Assembly: GCF_022458985.1 (NCBI RefSeq) | Contig: NC_061777.1 | Span: 9,712,668 to 9,776,667, forward strand | Reading direction: 5' to 3' | Origin: Mugil cephalus | Taxonomy: Eukaryota > Chordata > Actinopteri > Mugiliformes > Mugilidae | DNA: 64,000 nucleotides | Shown: piece after piece, positions 45,701-57,273 of the stretch | How the letters are laid out: every line of letters starts with the position of its first letter | How positions within the stretch are numbered: the first letter of the stretch is position 1 | Program-made: the position numbers and the translations under genes | The notes under the pieces: generated by a model | Database searches by the model: none | Seen by the model: only the letters and a program-made list of their open reading frames with translations | What the model was told of the DNA's origin: nothing

Positions 45701-48700
45701 ACCTTTCTGGAGGTACAATGGTCGGGGGGCATTTCAGACACACAGCCTGGAGGACACGCTATTGCACAAGAGGCATCTAAAACCATTTCCATGGAGGCTG
45801 AAGCTGTCAGGCTGACTGGCCAGGCGATAATAAATATGAGCCTGTACAAGGTCCCGTGGCCTCCGACCTACAGATCCCTCCCTTCACTTCCGTCAGAGAG
45901 GCTGTGTTTTCTCAGAGGGCCCTGCTCTGACTTCCACAGCCAACAACGCTACACTGCATTTAAGCCAGGAGAGTCCAAGGGGGAGGGGAAGGGAAACATG
46001 ACACTCTACTTCTTTGACCTACCTACAATTTACTTGTAGGGGGATGCCTGAGTGTTTTCATTTATGCAAGCTTACGCGTGTCCCAAGGGCGCTTTTTTGT
46101 AAAGTTTTATGCAAAAGTAAATGAGCGTGCTGAAAGTTTAAGGTGGAGCAGGGAGGAGAATTAAAGAGAGAATTTAAGAGAGAAAAGACTCACTGCTTCC
46201 CATTTGGTGGAATTTCTCTCTCTGTATTGGATCTCGTACTCGATACGCATCCAGCCTGCCCCAATGTCCGCAGAGGGTGGTGGCTCCCAGTTGACCATGA
46301 CATCATAACTTAGCCAGGAGGGACTTATATTGAGTAAGGTCCAGTTTAGAGACACCGGTGGGTCAGGACGTACTGTTAGGGAAAAGGCAAAAAAGGCAAA
46401 ATGAAACACACGACTATTTATATCCTTTGACTTCAGCTTTGAATGCACGTATACTGGTGTAATAATAAATTAAGAAGTAGTGAATTAAAGCGAAAAGATT
46501 TATGAGTCACTGAATTAGAACACCTTCAGTATGAGCTATGTTGCTTGTTTATGTAAAATCATCTTGTTCCACAAATGAACTCATAGAGTTAGTGCCGGTT
46601 TCACGGTCTCTTCTGATCAGACGCAATTTGCAAAAATGGAACTAATACTTTGTTTTCAAATGATAGAATTAAATATAAAATGCGGGTAATAAACTCGTTT
46701 ATGACTTTTCCCATTTTAGCCTCTGTGGAGCCAATTCAATTCATTTCCCAGAGCAGCAGGAATTAGTGAAAGGAAGAAAAATCATCAGGTGTCTAATGTG
46801 AACAGCCTCCAAACACGCTCTGCAAATCTAGTGGAAAATGATTTATTTCAAATTAGTTTTTCTCACAAACAACTGGAAAATGTGGAACAGTGCAGGCACT
46901 CCAGACATAACAAGCCCATTAATATCCCTCGCCAGCTCTCTGTCTCTATGAAAAATGCTGCTGCGATATTTTGGTCGGGACACTTAAGTGTTAAATTGAA
47001 CGACCAAACAATCAGCATCACATCCTGGATCTAATACAGGTGACGTGGTTAAGAGGATAACATCCATTAGTCTATTATCTACTAAAACGTGCCGGCAATC
47101 AATTTGCACACATGGAAACTAATAAACAAAGAGGGAAGCTATATTAGACAGCGTATTACAGTACCACGTGATAGTGTGGCATTTATCAGCATATTCTACA
47201 GTCTTTTCGATAAAGCCTGCAGATATCAAGCGTACAAACAATGTGTGTCTGATGCTTGCTGATATTGACAAGCATGTGACATTCAACATTCAGTGGTCAT
47301 GCCGATAATGCTATCATATATCAGCAATACCCATTTTCCGCTGTATATGATTTAAGGCAGTGATCAGCCGCAACTGTGGTGTTCCACATTATGTGGTTCC
47401 ATAATGTTATGGCTGATCGGTAGGCTATATGTCTGGGTGTAATTACTAAGCAGTTTGTAAAACAAAATTGTCAACAACAAAAAAATTATTGTCAGTACTT
47501 CATCTTCTCACACAAAACAGCGTGGACGACACCGGACTGCATCGTATTATGTATCCACAAATCTCGGCTACTAACCAATATTCTCCACGGTGAAACAGCC
47601 ATCGTCGTAGGTGGTGTTTTCGCTGCGAAGCTGCATACAGTAGGGGATCCAAATGGATGTGTGGTTCACGTCAAAGAAGCACTCCCTATTTGAATGCACA
47701 TACTCCGGACATTCCTTCCATCCACTGGTGGCAGGGCTGAATGAGGGCAAAAAGAAAAGCGAGAAAGGGTTGTTTTTAATCACATGCGAGCGTACACATA
47801 ACATAGTGATCCTGAAAACTACTTGGAGTTCTCAAAGGGACTCACTCTTTCTTGCGGTAGAAGACTCTGAGTGCTCCGGGGGAGGACAGGTTGTGGTAGA
47901 TACCTGGACTCCACCAACAGCGGAATGTCTCCAGGTCCCTTGATATGCACTCAGTGAAATGAGGCTCAGAAGGAGCTGAAAGACAGCCAGAGGAAGGTAC
48001 AAGATTAGAGATGGAACAAACAAGAACTCAGACTGCTCTGGCCTGATAAATCGCATGTATTGACACCTTTCAACCCTTCTAAGGGTTTAGATTCATCAAG
48101 CGCGACAATACTGATAAGATCTGCATTGAACCGTGACCTCTGGTTAACGCCACGGTCAAAAACAGATCTGAGTGAGCTCAGGAAACAAGCCGCAGGACAA
48201 ACATAACAACATAAAATATATATTCACAGCACTTGGGCTTTCGGCATCCGCTCTTGCAGAACGAGATACAAGGTTTTGCTTTGATCGTGCTCAAAGAGCT
48301 GTGGAAACAAGATGCTTGAAGAGGATCCTTCCTTTTAAACATACCTGCACCTGCCTTTTCTGTCTTTTCTGTCATGGACATTGTGACAAATCTGCATCAT
48401 ATAAAGACCACGTGAGGCGACAAGATATGAGGCTAAGTTGCGTAAAAAATGGCTAAACCATGGACTTAAACAGAATAAAATGGAAGCAATCAAGGCTTTA
48501 TAAACTTTAAGTGCCGTACCATCTCTCCTCTTGTCTCAGCCCTTTGCGCCTCTCCCTTGGGACCCTGTCACTCCTCATCAGCACTCCCTCACCGCCTCCC
48601 CCTCTCATCCAGAGCACAGTCCCGGAGTTTGGTGCAACCATAAATAAGCAGCTGAAGGTTTCATTGATTTCTGCCCTCCCTGCTCTCACCCAGCCCTCTC

Positions 48701-51700
48701 TTCTGACTGGCTGCATTATAAATCACACACAGACCCAGAACATAAACAAAGTCTGGGACACAAGAAAAATGAAGCGGAACAACATCTTCAGACACTTTTT
48801 GGGTTTATGAGCACAAATTATCTCCACATTGACTCACTTAAGACTGCTAAATCTGGCTTTAAGAAGATGGTACGCCGCCAGCATACACGCAGACATGCAT
48901 TTTGCACACACACACCTGCGCAGCATGTGTATGAATATAGAATTAAATGCACACTTCTGACCACAACAATCACAATACTGATCGGCTTGCAAAAGTCTAT
49001 TTTGAAGCCAGCGTAGCTGCATAGTTCACCGCATTCCTTGTGCCTTTCCCACCTTCCCTCCCTTCATCTTCCGCACGCTGTCATGGTTCTCAGAGGTTTG
49101 CTTTTTCAACTCTGCCTCCCTCCCCCACCCAACAAATTCCATCTGCCACCATCAAAGAGCTTTCTGCAGACATTAGCTGCAAAAAAAGGAGGGCAAAGAA
49201 CTACAGCGACGTAGGTTACACGGGACTCAAAGCAAAGCAACACTTAGCTCTGGAATATTTACATTGTATCCAAGCTAATATTTTTCGAGGGCTGTCAATT
49301 TCGCGGTGAGGCAATGACATGTGACTTTTTATGCATGAATTTGAATCATTGTTTTAAGGAGTTGCTTGCACTTTTGAACTCAACTGGTGTGTCGGAGGTG
49401 AAAAAGTGTGCAGTAACACACCTGGGCAGAGTCACATTCTCTCTTTCTCACCCTCACGTGATTTTTTTCAACATAAAACATCAGTTATTGCTCGTCGTGG
49501 TTGCATATGCATGTAAAAAAAAATGACAACATTGTGAGGAAGATATATATTTAGATATTTTTTTTTGGAACTGTTCGAGTTGTAACAAGCTCACAAGCCA
49601 GGGCGCTTGACAGATAGATGTGGATTACCAGCCATGCAGACGCTGGTAATTATTTTTTTTTTGTACATGTAGATTTTACCACCACAGGTTTTTACTGATG
49701 GGAAGCTAACTCATGCCTGTACCTGCCAGCTGACATTGAACAATCAGCAGTTGAAAGCCTTTGGCCGGGAGAAGAAAACTCATTTTGTGCACGAGTGTGT
49801 GCGTGCTCTCCTTCATCCCGGCTGTCCACATATATCCGTCTGTCCTTGTGGGCTGTGTGTGCGCAGCCGAGACTGATAAACAGCTCTTAGCTTATCGTCC
49901 TGTCGTCATCAGTCCATATAGAGGCGCTAGGAAACCGTTTATCTTCCTCCATGTCAGCTCTAGCCATTAAGGTTTAAAATCCACTAAGACCCCTAAATAA
50001 GAACCACTCGGGCTGCTGGCCTTTGCCCCAGCTGGCAAATAGCACTAAAAAGGTGGTGGGGACGTTGTGACAAGGATTTATCAGTTTACAATATTGTGAA
50101 ATGCTCGACTGTAATAAGGAGCGAAACAAGGCTATGACGTAATGAATTACCACTTTTTCCAGCTCATTTGCAGATGTAAGTTGATGCTGAGGTTAGTAAT
50201 GCTCCAAAAGGCTGCTAACAGTAGAGGAGGAGAGATGGCAGAGAAAACAGAGGAAAAAGACAGAGGGGAAGACAAATAGCACAGTCTGTCAGCTTGCGGA
50301 ATAATGGAACAACCTGTTACCCAACATTATTTTGCAAAACAGGCGAGCGAACAAGAATAAAACTAGCATCATTACATAAAAGATAAATATAGGAAAATAT
50401 TACATTTGAATTACATTGCATTACATTACATTGAAATTGAACCAAATCCAGTCTAAACTATTGTCAACTAGTTTCTGTTCATACCAAACTGAGAAAAGCA
50501 GAGAAATATGACAAAAATCTCACAATCATCGTTCCAACTATCATTTCAAGGAGGAGAGATCAAGTGGGTACAGAACTCAATTTGTTGAGCGTTCTCATTT
50601 CCAGGGGTAGAACAGATTACGAGGGGACAGATCTTCCCCCTTAGCCTTGACGTTCCTCAGGGTTCAGTTTTGGGTCCTTTACACTTCTCTACATGCATAT
50701 GCAACCACGAGGAGCAATTACTGACAGCTGTAAAATAAAAAATGAGTCTTAAGTAATACCTTTCTTTCCTGAATCTTTGACTAAGAGCACCCTATTGTTA
50801 AACCTGGATTTAATTAGTGCATTAATATCTTGGTTAGGTGCTTTTTTCATAGAATTATATCTAAAAGGAGTCACTTCCTTCACCCATCTGACATTTTCTG
50901 TGCCCCTTGTCCTTTTCAACTTGACTACGGCAATTCGTATCATTTTATTTTATATTAATTTCCCTGACTGACATTTCTCCTCCATAATTGCAGACAGTTG
51001 AAGTGCTGTCTGGCTGAAGAGAAAGTATTTTTCATTATGGTTGTTTTTGTGCTTTTTTGTAAATCCATTCATTGACCATCTGCTATATGGGAGACAGAGT
51101 ATTTTTTTGTCTGTTCTTTACTTATGTAACCATAAAAAAAAAACCACACATGAAGAGCGTCTTTTCATTGTGGTATTAGCACGTAATTCATTTTATTGCC
51201 CTCTACTGTAAGAGAAACTCATATAACTCATATCCTGCTCTCCACTAACGGTGAAAAAGTCAATTATATGACACTCAAAGCCAATTGCCACAGTGAATCT
51301 AAATTTAACCCCATCAGGAGGAGATTAAGGTAAAAGGGCAAATCTTTGCCAAAAAGGAAGTCATTTTACATCACTTCAGCCAATTCAGATTTACTTTGCC
51401 CAGTATTCACTTTGTGTCTCAACAAGGTAGACACCACTTCCAGCAGTTGTGTAAACTTCAGACCTCTCTGGTAGCACTGTTCAGACTTCTGAAAGCTGCT
51501 TCAGTGCCCATGCTGGATGATTGCCATTTGCAGAACCATCAGTTTGTGTATTTAATTGGAGTAATTGGCAAAAGCTATCACTGTGTCAAGGGTTAAAGTG
51601 TGTGCGTGCCAGTCTGCGCATCCAACAGCATATCCCATCAGCCCACGCAAATTCACATTAACACGTACGCTCCCGTGTGCAACGCACACCATGCAGCCGA

Positions 51701-54700
51701 CAGCGAGATGTCTTAGGGTGACAAAGAAAAAGAATGAAAGTGCAGGTCTAGAGAAATAATTAAAAAAAAGATGGGATGGAAAGGGGGGAAAAAAAATGTT
51801 CTCATTCGTATTTCATTTTTCTTCAAGTGAAAAATTCCTGATCACAATAGAGAAGGTTAAATATTGAGTAAGGAGAGCATGTGGCATTTGAGAGAGCCAG
51901 AAAGGCTGTGAAGTGGGCCAGGAGAGAGGGGGGGAAAGGTGAGAGACTGCAACAAGATACAAACAAGGGAATGTAAACAGGTGATATAAATAACTTCCAA
52001 CGTGAACACACAGTCTCACGTGGAGTGCACAGACACACAAACACAAATGCATAAGCACCAAACTTACATCTTCACAACAAAACCCGACAAATAATATCAA
52101 AGTGCCATTGTTCCTTGAATGCATCCTGCCCTTCCTACCAGTAACACAACAGGACATATGGCTTCTCTCCTCTTTTATAGTTGGGGACCACTGCATGACA
52201 AGTTCTCGCCTCTTCTGATCTTCATGATTCCCAACAATGTTCATCGCTTTGAAGTCTTACAGACACTGTCTGGTCCGGTGTGTTTAACCATGCAGTGACC
52301 CGGTCAGCTTATTCAAGTCACAGCTATTTAGTAGCTTGAACTAATGAAGCTAATCTCCTATAATGCCATTAAGACCCAAAGAATTGGCTTACTTATGTCA
52401 TATTACGTCCAAGGGTGATTAAAGGGACTTGAGCAATGGTGTCGTGTTCACCATGTGGACTGGTAAATGCCTGGCACTTATTCTTCTGTGTGTGTGCGTG
52501 TGTTTGTGTGTTTGTCTGTGTGGCGTGGTGCTGAACTCTTTACCTTACAGTGCCATGTGAGATCGACGCTTCAGAAATAAGTTAGATATCCTGATATCAT
52601 GCATTGCTTTCTAAATTTGTATCGCTCTTACAAGCAAAAAGTGTAACTCCTTTTGCAGCCTTTTCCAGCATATAAGTGAATTTCATATGAAATTTGTCTA
52701 TAATTTGGTTCGTCCATTCTGGGCTCCTGGTTTGACATTGACCTAACAAGGCGCCAACAAAAACACATGGATTCACAGTTAAAGTAGCAATCCACACTAC
52801 TGAAAATATACTTCTGAACACTTGTATTCCACTTCTGGCAGTAGCTTGCCTGTTAATTCGACAAACTGGTTCTTTAAAGCTCTAGGACTGTATCCAAGGC
52901 TCTAAATAACAAAGCAAACTTTTCCTTCCTTAATTAGAGCAGCGGCCATTTAAAGATTACTGAATTTTAAACAAGAAGCCCAGTCAGTCACAATCAGATG
53001 ATTGTGGGTGGGGAAAAAATAAATATACAGTATATACAAAAAACTTGCAGCTACGCCACAGGTGCGCCTCCGAGCCGAAGCCAGTTTCATAAACACACAT
53101 TTTCCCAAATTTAACAACACTTTTCCAGACAATATTTGTACGGGGTTAAGTTATAACTTAGTAAATTGTGTTGCAAGTGTGTGATTCAAAATCAGGCCTT
53201 CCAACAACCTTTTTTTCCCCCAGGATTATTTCTGATTAAACTGCTACTTCGCAGCGCTCCTTCCATTCTGAGTATTCTCCCTAGCTCCCACCATCTGCAG
53301 TATGCATTGCTGTCTCACGCTTTCCCACTTTCCAACTTTTGCGTTCAGGCACCGTTTCCCACTCAAGGCCCCAACTTCGCCGTTCGCACCGACTGCTCGT
53401 TTCTGAAGCAGACGTAACTGCGGATTGTTTGTACAAGGCAGGCGGACCAAACCTCTGCACGGTTACCACTGGTTACCACCTCTGTGGCCAAGAACACAGC
53501 CCCGACTAAACAGGATCAATCTGCTTGAGCGGCGAGCCCTCCTGAGACACACAGACACACACTCGGGGAAGGTTGAAGAAAAGAAAAAAAAAAGAAAGTC
53601 TGTGTGCGGGCAAAAACAGATACAGGGAAGTGACTAACGCTGCCTATAATCACTCTGGTAAACCTTTAAATACATAGGAGCATCTTCTAATCTATACTCT
53701 TGGCTTGTTTTGTGGCTGGCTAGACAACAGACATAAAAATGCTACAGAAAACATAATGGCCCACAGAATTCCAGGAAGGGTGTTTCAGTTCCACAAACGG
53801 ATCAGCGAAATGGAAGCGCATAACACCTTCACAATGGCACACATTACATATGGGTAACGGGTTAAATATAGACTATTATAAGCGTATAAAGCCAAGCGGA
53901 GAAAGCAGGTGTCAGGACTGGAAGTTGTATCGTTGGGCAAGCTTGAGAAAGGCGCATGCTGGGCGTGTTTGCTCTCGCTATCTCTGGCTGCTTTGTGTTT
54001 ACAGATGTTTCAACGGTTGTTGAGGAAGACCAGGGCTACATTACCACAGAGCTCCCGGGGAGACCATTTTAAAGTGGACCAGTCAGAAAGTCTCATGCTT
54101 TGACCTCACCCGCCATATCAGCGGTTTGTCTGGGAGCTTATCGGAAAGGTGATGTAAATCCACAGAGATAAAAGCATTTGCTTTCGTTTGTTAACAAATA
54201 AAAAGTCAAAGGGCCTGAGAGCAAAGACATAGAGCTCAAAACACTGACTGTACAAATTCATTAAGTACACAAATGCTTCGTCCTTTTCCGCCCTTGAGCG
54301 TTTAATGCCATTGCTGAAATCTTTTTTTTTTTTTTTGTGGCAATATGTTTATGTTAAATGATATAACTATGATATAATATTTATAGATATATGTAATGTT
54401 CGACCCCATTCTGCGCACATGCTGTTCCCGTCTTCCCTTTTCATCACAAGCTATTTTGAAAACCATGACCCAGAGGCCCAGAAGTCAGTACCGGAGACTT
54501 TCTGAATTGTTTCCAAAAGCTAATCAGAGTGATACATTTCCCAACCAAATGTCACGAAACCATGTCCATTTGAGTCTAATATTCACCCTACATTCATGCA
54601 GATCAAGCTTCAGGTTTCACCAGCAGAAAGGAAGCAGCACTAAATGTTCGCTTGTCCTCTAGGGGGTTGCGGGAGGTGGGGAGGGTGGGGGATGGTCTCG

Positions 54701-57269
54701 AGCATATCCCACCTGTCATTGGGCGAGAGGCAGGGTACGCTCTGGGCAGGTCGCCAGTCTATCGCAGGGCTAACACGGAGAGACAGACAACAATTCACAC
54801 TCACACTCACACCTACGGCCAATTTAGAATCACCATTAGCCTAATGAGTTTCGTCTTTGGATGACGGGGGGAAGCCGGAGTGCCCGGAGGGAACCCATGC
54901 AGGTGCCACCTGAAGCGCAAAATGTGCAAGACCAAATTTGCTGGTACTGGTACCGGAATGAGTCAATATTGTATTTCTATACTAAAGGGGCAAAGGGGAA
55001 ATAGCAGCTGAACCAAAGTACATATGTGGTATTGACGATTTTCCTCAGAGAAAGCATCCCAAAAAGCAGAAGAGAAGCACGCTGTAAATCTGATCTTAAC
55101 TTGGCAGAAGAAGCCAGGATGAGTTGGCATGCTCCGTTGGATTCCAACCGTATGTGTGCAGCTGTTTTTCACTAAACCCACAAAGAACCAAAGAAAAAAG
55201 ACCTACTGAAAAGCCAAACTATTTCTCGCTTTGAGAATGCCATAAAAACATGGCACAGTCACGAATGAAAAACAATCTGCTTCTTTATTCCACCTTGTGG
55301 TCGCTATATTGTAATACGCACTAAGAATATGCAGAGCCAGTGTATGTTGTCTGTGTTTGCTGAGTTCTAAGGTCACGTCTCAAAAGCAGAAAAAAAAACA
55401 CACCGTTAAAGGTCGGCTACATTAAATCGGCTGTGCATATAGAAAGAATCTGAGCTATTAATAACCAAAACCACATTTATGGCCATTTAGGGCCTGAAAG
55501 TCAAATATGAATGCAAATGAAAGGTAATGGGAAATGATTACACACATGTGGGATGAGGGCTGCAACGTCACATCCGTACATGATGATTTGTCAATGGTTC
55601 ACAATGTCAGCGCCAGTGTTTCTACTGTCACAGTGAGTTTTGTCTGACGGAGAGTTGGAGGTCAGTGCCTGGGAGTCCCCTCATGTGTCGTTTACATCAG
55701 AAATGGGTTCGTAATCCATACATATCTTGTTAAATAAGTGTTTAAAAGCAGTAAAAATTGTTTATTTATTACTGAATTATTATATCGAATTAAGTTTATT
55801 GATAGATTAATCGGCTAATTGAAAAAATTATCACTAGATTAATCTCTTTAGAGAATAATCTCCATTGCAGTCGTACACGTGACGAGTCTGTGTGCAGGTA
55901 CGGGCCCGGCCAAAATTCCACCCATGTCTCCCCAGGCTGCCCAGAGATGGCTGCGAGGGGAGGGGGGATTTCTCAGATCTCTATCCAGTGCTGTCTGGTT
56001 CACCTCTTAATGGGAATGAGCAGATGCACTAAGAATACACTCGCTGGACAGTGACTTGCCATAATGCAGATTGAAGGATGTCTTTTGTTGTGTTGCCAAA
56101 TGTTTTATGGTCATTAGTCGATGATTTTCTCTCATGATTTCGGCAAAATGGATCTTTTTTTTTCTGCGCTGAGGACATGAGGGCAAGCTGCTAAGTTAAC
56201 TATTTTGCACTGTAATCCTTACCAAATAATATCTGTATTTTTAAAAAAAATAAAAAATAGATGCCGAGAAGATGCCTAATTTGACGTTTGAACAAGAGCC
56301 GTGTAAGCTTTTTGTAAGCCGAACCAAGTCTGTGAACGATAAAGGTTTTAACATAAAATATATTTTCAAGCAGCAACCCACATAAAATAAAATGCCCCAG
56401 AAGACAGACAGTAACGTTTACCTCTTAAAAAACAACAGACGTGTTGCAGCAAAGTCAGCAGCAAAGCTGATTAATTGAGCTGGTGTATCTTGACTGTGAC
56501 CGTTTCCCAAAACTGTGTACAGTTCCAGCACATGTAAACAAGAAAGGGTTGCAAAGTTTTACACTTTCACCTAATTCCGGCTGCAGTAGCTTTAACCTTT
56601 GGGTGAAGATGCCACCCCCAATTAAAGCTTATCCGTCAGAAACAATTTCTGCGACCGAATGAGTTTATAGTCAATTATAAAATTCCTATTTGGGAAAACC
56701 TTTTGGCTGTAAGGATTTTTAAGTGGTAAATGATATGAAAATCCATCTCATTTGTTCAGCCACAGCATTCTTTCACCTAATTACTGCAAATAATTCAGTG
56801 ACAGCTGGCTTAGCTGGCTGAACATCCTGCGTTGTCCTGACCCTGGACTTTGACAGAGAAGCCCCAGCCATATATTTACCCTAGCACTATCGATCACTAA
56901 CCAGTTTGACAAGTCCAATCAGGAAAGTGCAACGTTTGCTCAACAGTGAACCTTTCCACATGCATCCGAGCAAACACAGCATTCTGCAACTGTTGTCTGA
57001 CATAAAAGGTGATAACAAGTGTCAACAGCAAAAACCAAAATCACATTTGTTAATATTTAATGAGATGCACGTCCGAGTCTTAAGCCGTCTAAAGAAGGGA
57101 TCAGGATCCTGCTATTTCTCCCGCATATTCGTGACACAAAACAGCAAAAGCACCTACCTGGCGATGCCATGTGGTCCCGGTCAATGAGGAACGCAGACGC
57201 TGGACTGGGCAGCCAATCCAGGGAGGGTATAATGAGTAGGAGCAGGAGACTGGAGGACGAGATGGCCAT
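36714..57269 (-). CDS. ghra: Growth hormone receptor type 1
   Basis: Nine coding exons: 57158-57269, 47846-47975, 47576-47736, 46194-46372, 45371-45524, 45138-45228, 38535-38604, 37545-37780 and 36714-37449. They sum to 1869 bp, 622 residues plus stop. The signal peptide MAISSSSLLLLLIIPSLDW leads into a class I cytokine receptor ectodomain with seven cysteines (TECISRDLETFRCWW, WKECPEY, RECFF, IPYCMQL, DDGCFTV, HIRCRM). FGEFS replaces the WSxWS-type box. One membrane span (about 249-271) is followed by Box 1 LLPPVPAPKI, the JAK2 docking site, then DEPWVEFIEVD (Box 2 region) and several cytoplasmic tyrosines. The end GYITPDLLGNFSP is typical. FGEFS, the full cysteine set and the tail match fish GHR1 (ghra; some forms were once called somatolactin receptor) rather than GHR2. 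It binds growth hormone and signals through JAK2/STAT5. Confidence 0.95.
38753..41098 (+). pseudogene. Transposase-like gene, decayed
   Basis: Frames covering 38753-39043, 39056-39631, 39885-40616 and 40724-41098 give consecutive parts of one protein of a family repeated in fish genomes. The N terminus has the His halves of C2H2 fingers (LKIHLTRIH, FNAHKSGAH) without clear Cys pairs. Later blocks are DDIELVNPLGTSRKIHKL, GTVFCVAAVNLAAHG, GFPSDILHNLFEGMVP, NGHENCTLLRLLP and LTFEGKHRFFKRV. Breaks: a TAA at 39041-39043 with the same frame continuing after it, a shift near 39560, stops near 39780, and further frame changes before 39885 and near 40600. I recognise the family from 'uncharacterized protein' entries in fish and have not identified catalytic residues. 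No intact product is expected. Confidence 0.7.
41463..44281 (+). pseudogene. PB1-like / SAMD3-like accessory gene of the transposon, decayed
   Basis: A noncoding exon probably ends at 41297 (donor GTAAGT), and the acceptor TCTCCATAG precedes ATGGCGGC at 41463. The N terminus (about residues 5-60) resembles a PB1/ubiquitin-like domain, with an acidic OPCA-type motif FEDLDFDGQ. The frame then shifts near 41690 into FKMGNFRAKLSRAGF and IKRPKWAEVNFLPNF. Candidate exons 42220-42388, 42878-43001, 43601-43702 and about 43895-44281 give IYSECHRITKINPKNHFYAELDRHVPRL, VDVHGRRAVVLYALPAYL and a C terminus with LIYALHLQYPKDLVNNFDF. This is the block order I recall for fish proteins labelled 'sterile alpha motif domain-containing 3-like'. 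Stops and shifts at about 41690, 42306 and 43640 indicate decay, and a segment after the PB1 region seems lost. Confidence 0.6.
45229..47575 (-). other. ghra: ghra introns between ectodomain and membrane exons
   Basis: Introns 45229-45370, 45525-46193 and 46373-47575 surround the coding exons. The only extra feature is the short inverted-repeat element at 47361-47423. Confidence 0.6.
47361..47423. mobile_element. Very short MITE with inverted ends in ghra intron
   Basis: GTGATCAGCCGCAAC at the left is an inverted match to GTTATGGCTGATCGG at the right, about 30 nt apart. The right end, ATAATGTTATGGCTGATCGG, is the terminus of the same fish transposon family as the fragments at 30.1 and 62.7 kb, as I recall it. 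Confidence 0.6.
50548..50700 (+). mobile_element. Fragment of a non-LTR retrotransposon reverse transcriptase
   Basis: GACGTTCCTCAGGGTTCAG and the bases after it read DVPQGSVLGPL, the conserved reverse-transcriptase block of LINE-type elements. About 80 bp upstream, AGAACTCAATTTGTTGAG reads RTQFVE, matching the usual preceding block. A stop and a frame change separate the two, so this is a dead fragment. Confidence 0.75.
54655..54910 (-). repeat. Dispersed teleost repeat, minus-orientation copy
   Basis: Contains GTCGCCAGTCTATCGCAGGG, TTCACACTCACACTCACACC, CCAATTTAGAATCACCATTA and GGAGGGAACCCATGCAGG. Its complement matches the wording of the copy at 10984-11218. Confidence 0.75.
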
Positions 57270-57273
57270 GACT
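57158..57273 (-). promoter_or_regulatory. ghra: Start-defining exon of ghra with splice acceptor 4 nt before the ATG
   Basis: Minus-strand TCTGTCTCTCTGCAG ends at 57274, then AGTC and the ATG at 57269. An in-frame ATG further upstream would lie in the intron, so the start MAISSSS is preferred. A separate noncoding first exon must lie further right; none was identified. Confidence 0.75.

Larger units (their letters stand above)
47976..57157 (-). other. ghra: 9.2-kb ghra intron after the signal-peptide exon
   Basis: No coding exon supported. It contains a LINE fragment (50548-50700), a dispersed repeat (54655-54910), many A/T runs and low-complexity tracts. Frames at 51813-52244 and elsewhere are unsupported. 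Confidence 0.6.

Noticed and set aside
51813-52244. 143-codon minus-strand frame in the large ghra intron
   Set aside because: Low-complexity Cys/Leu/Val mix with no family match and no splice partners.
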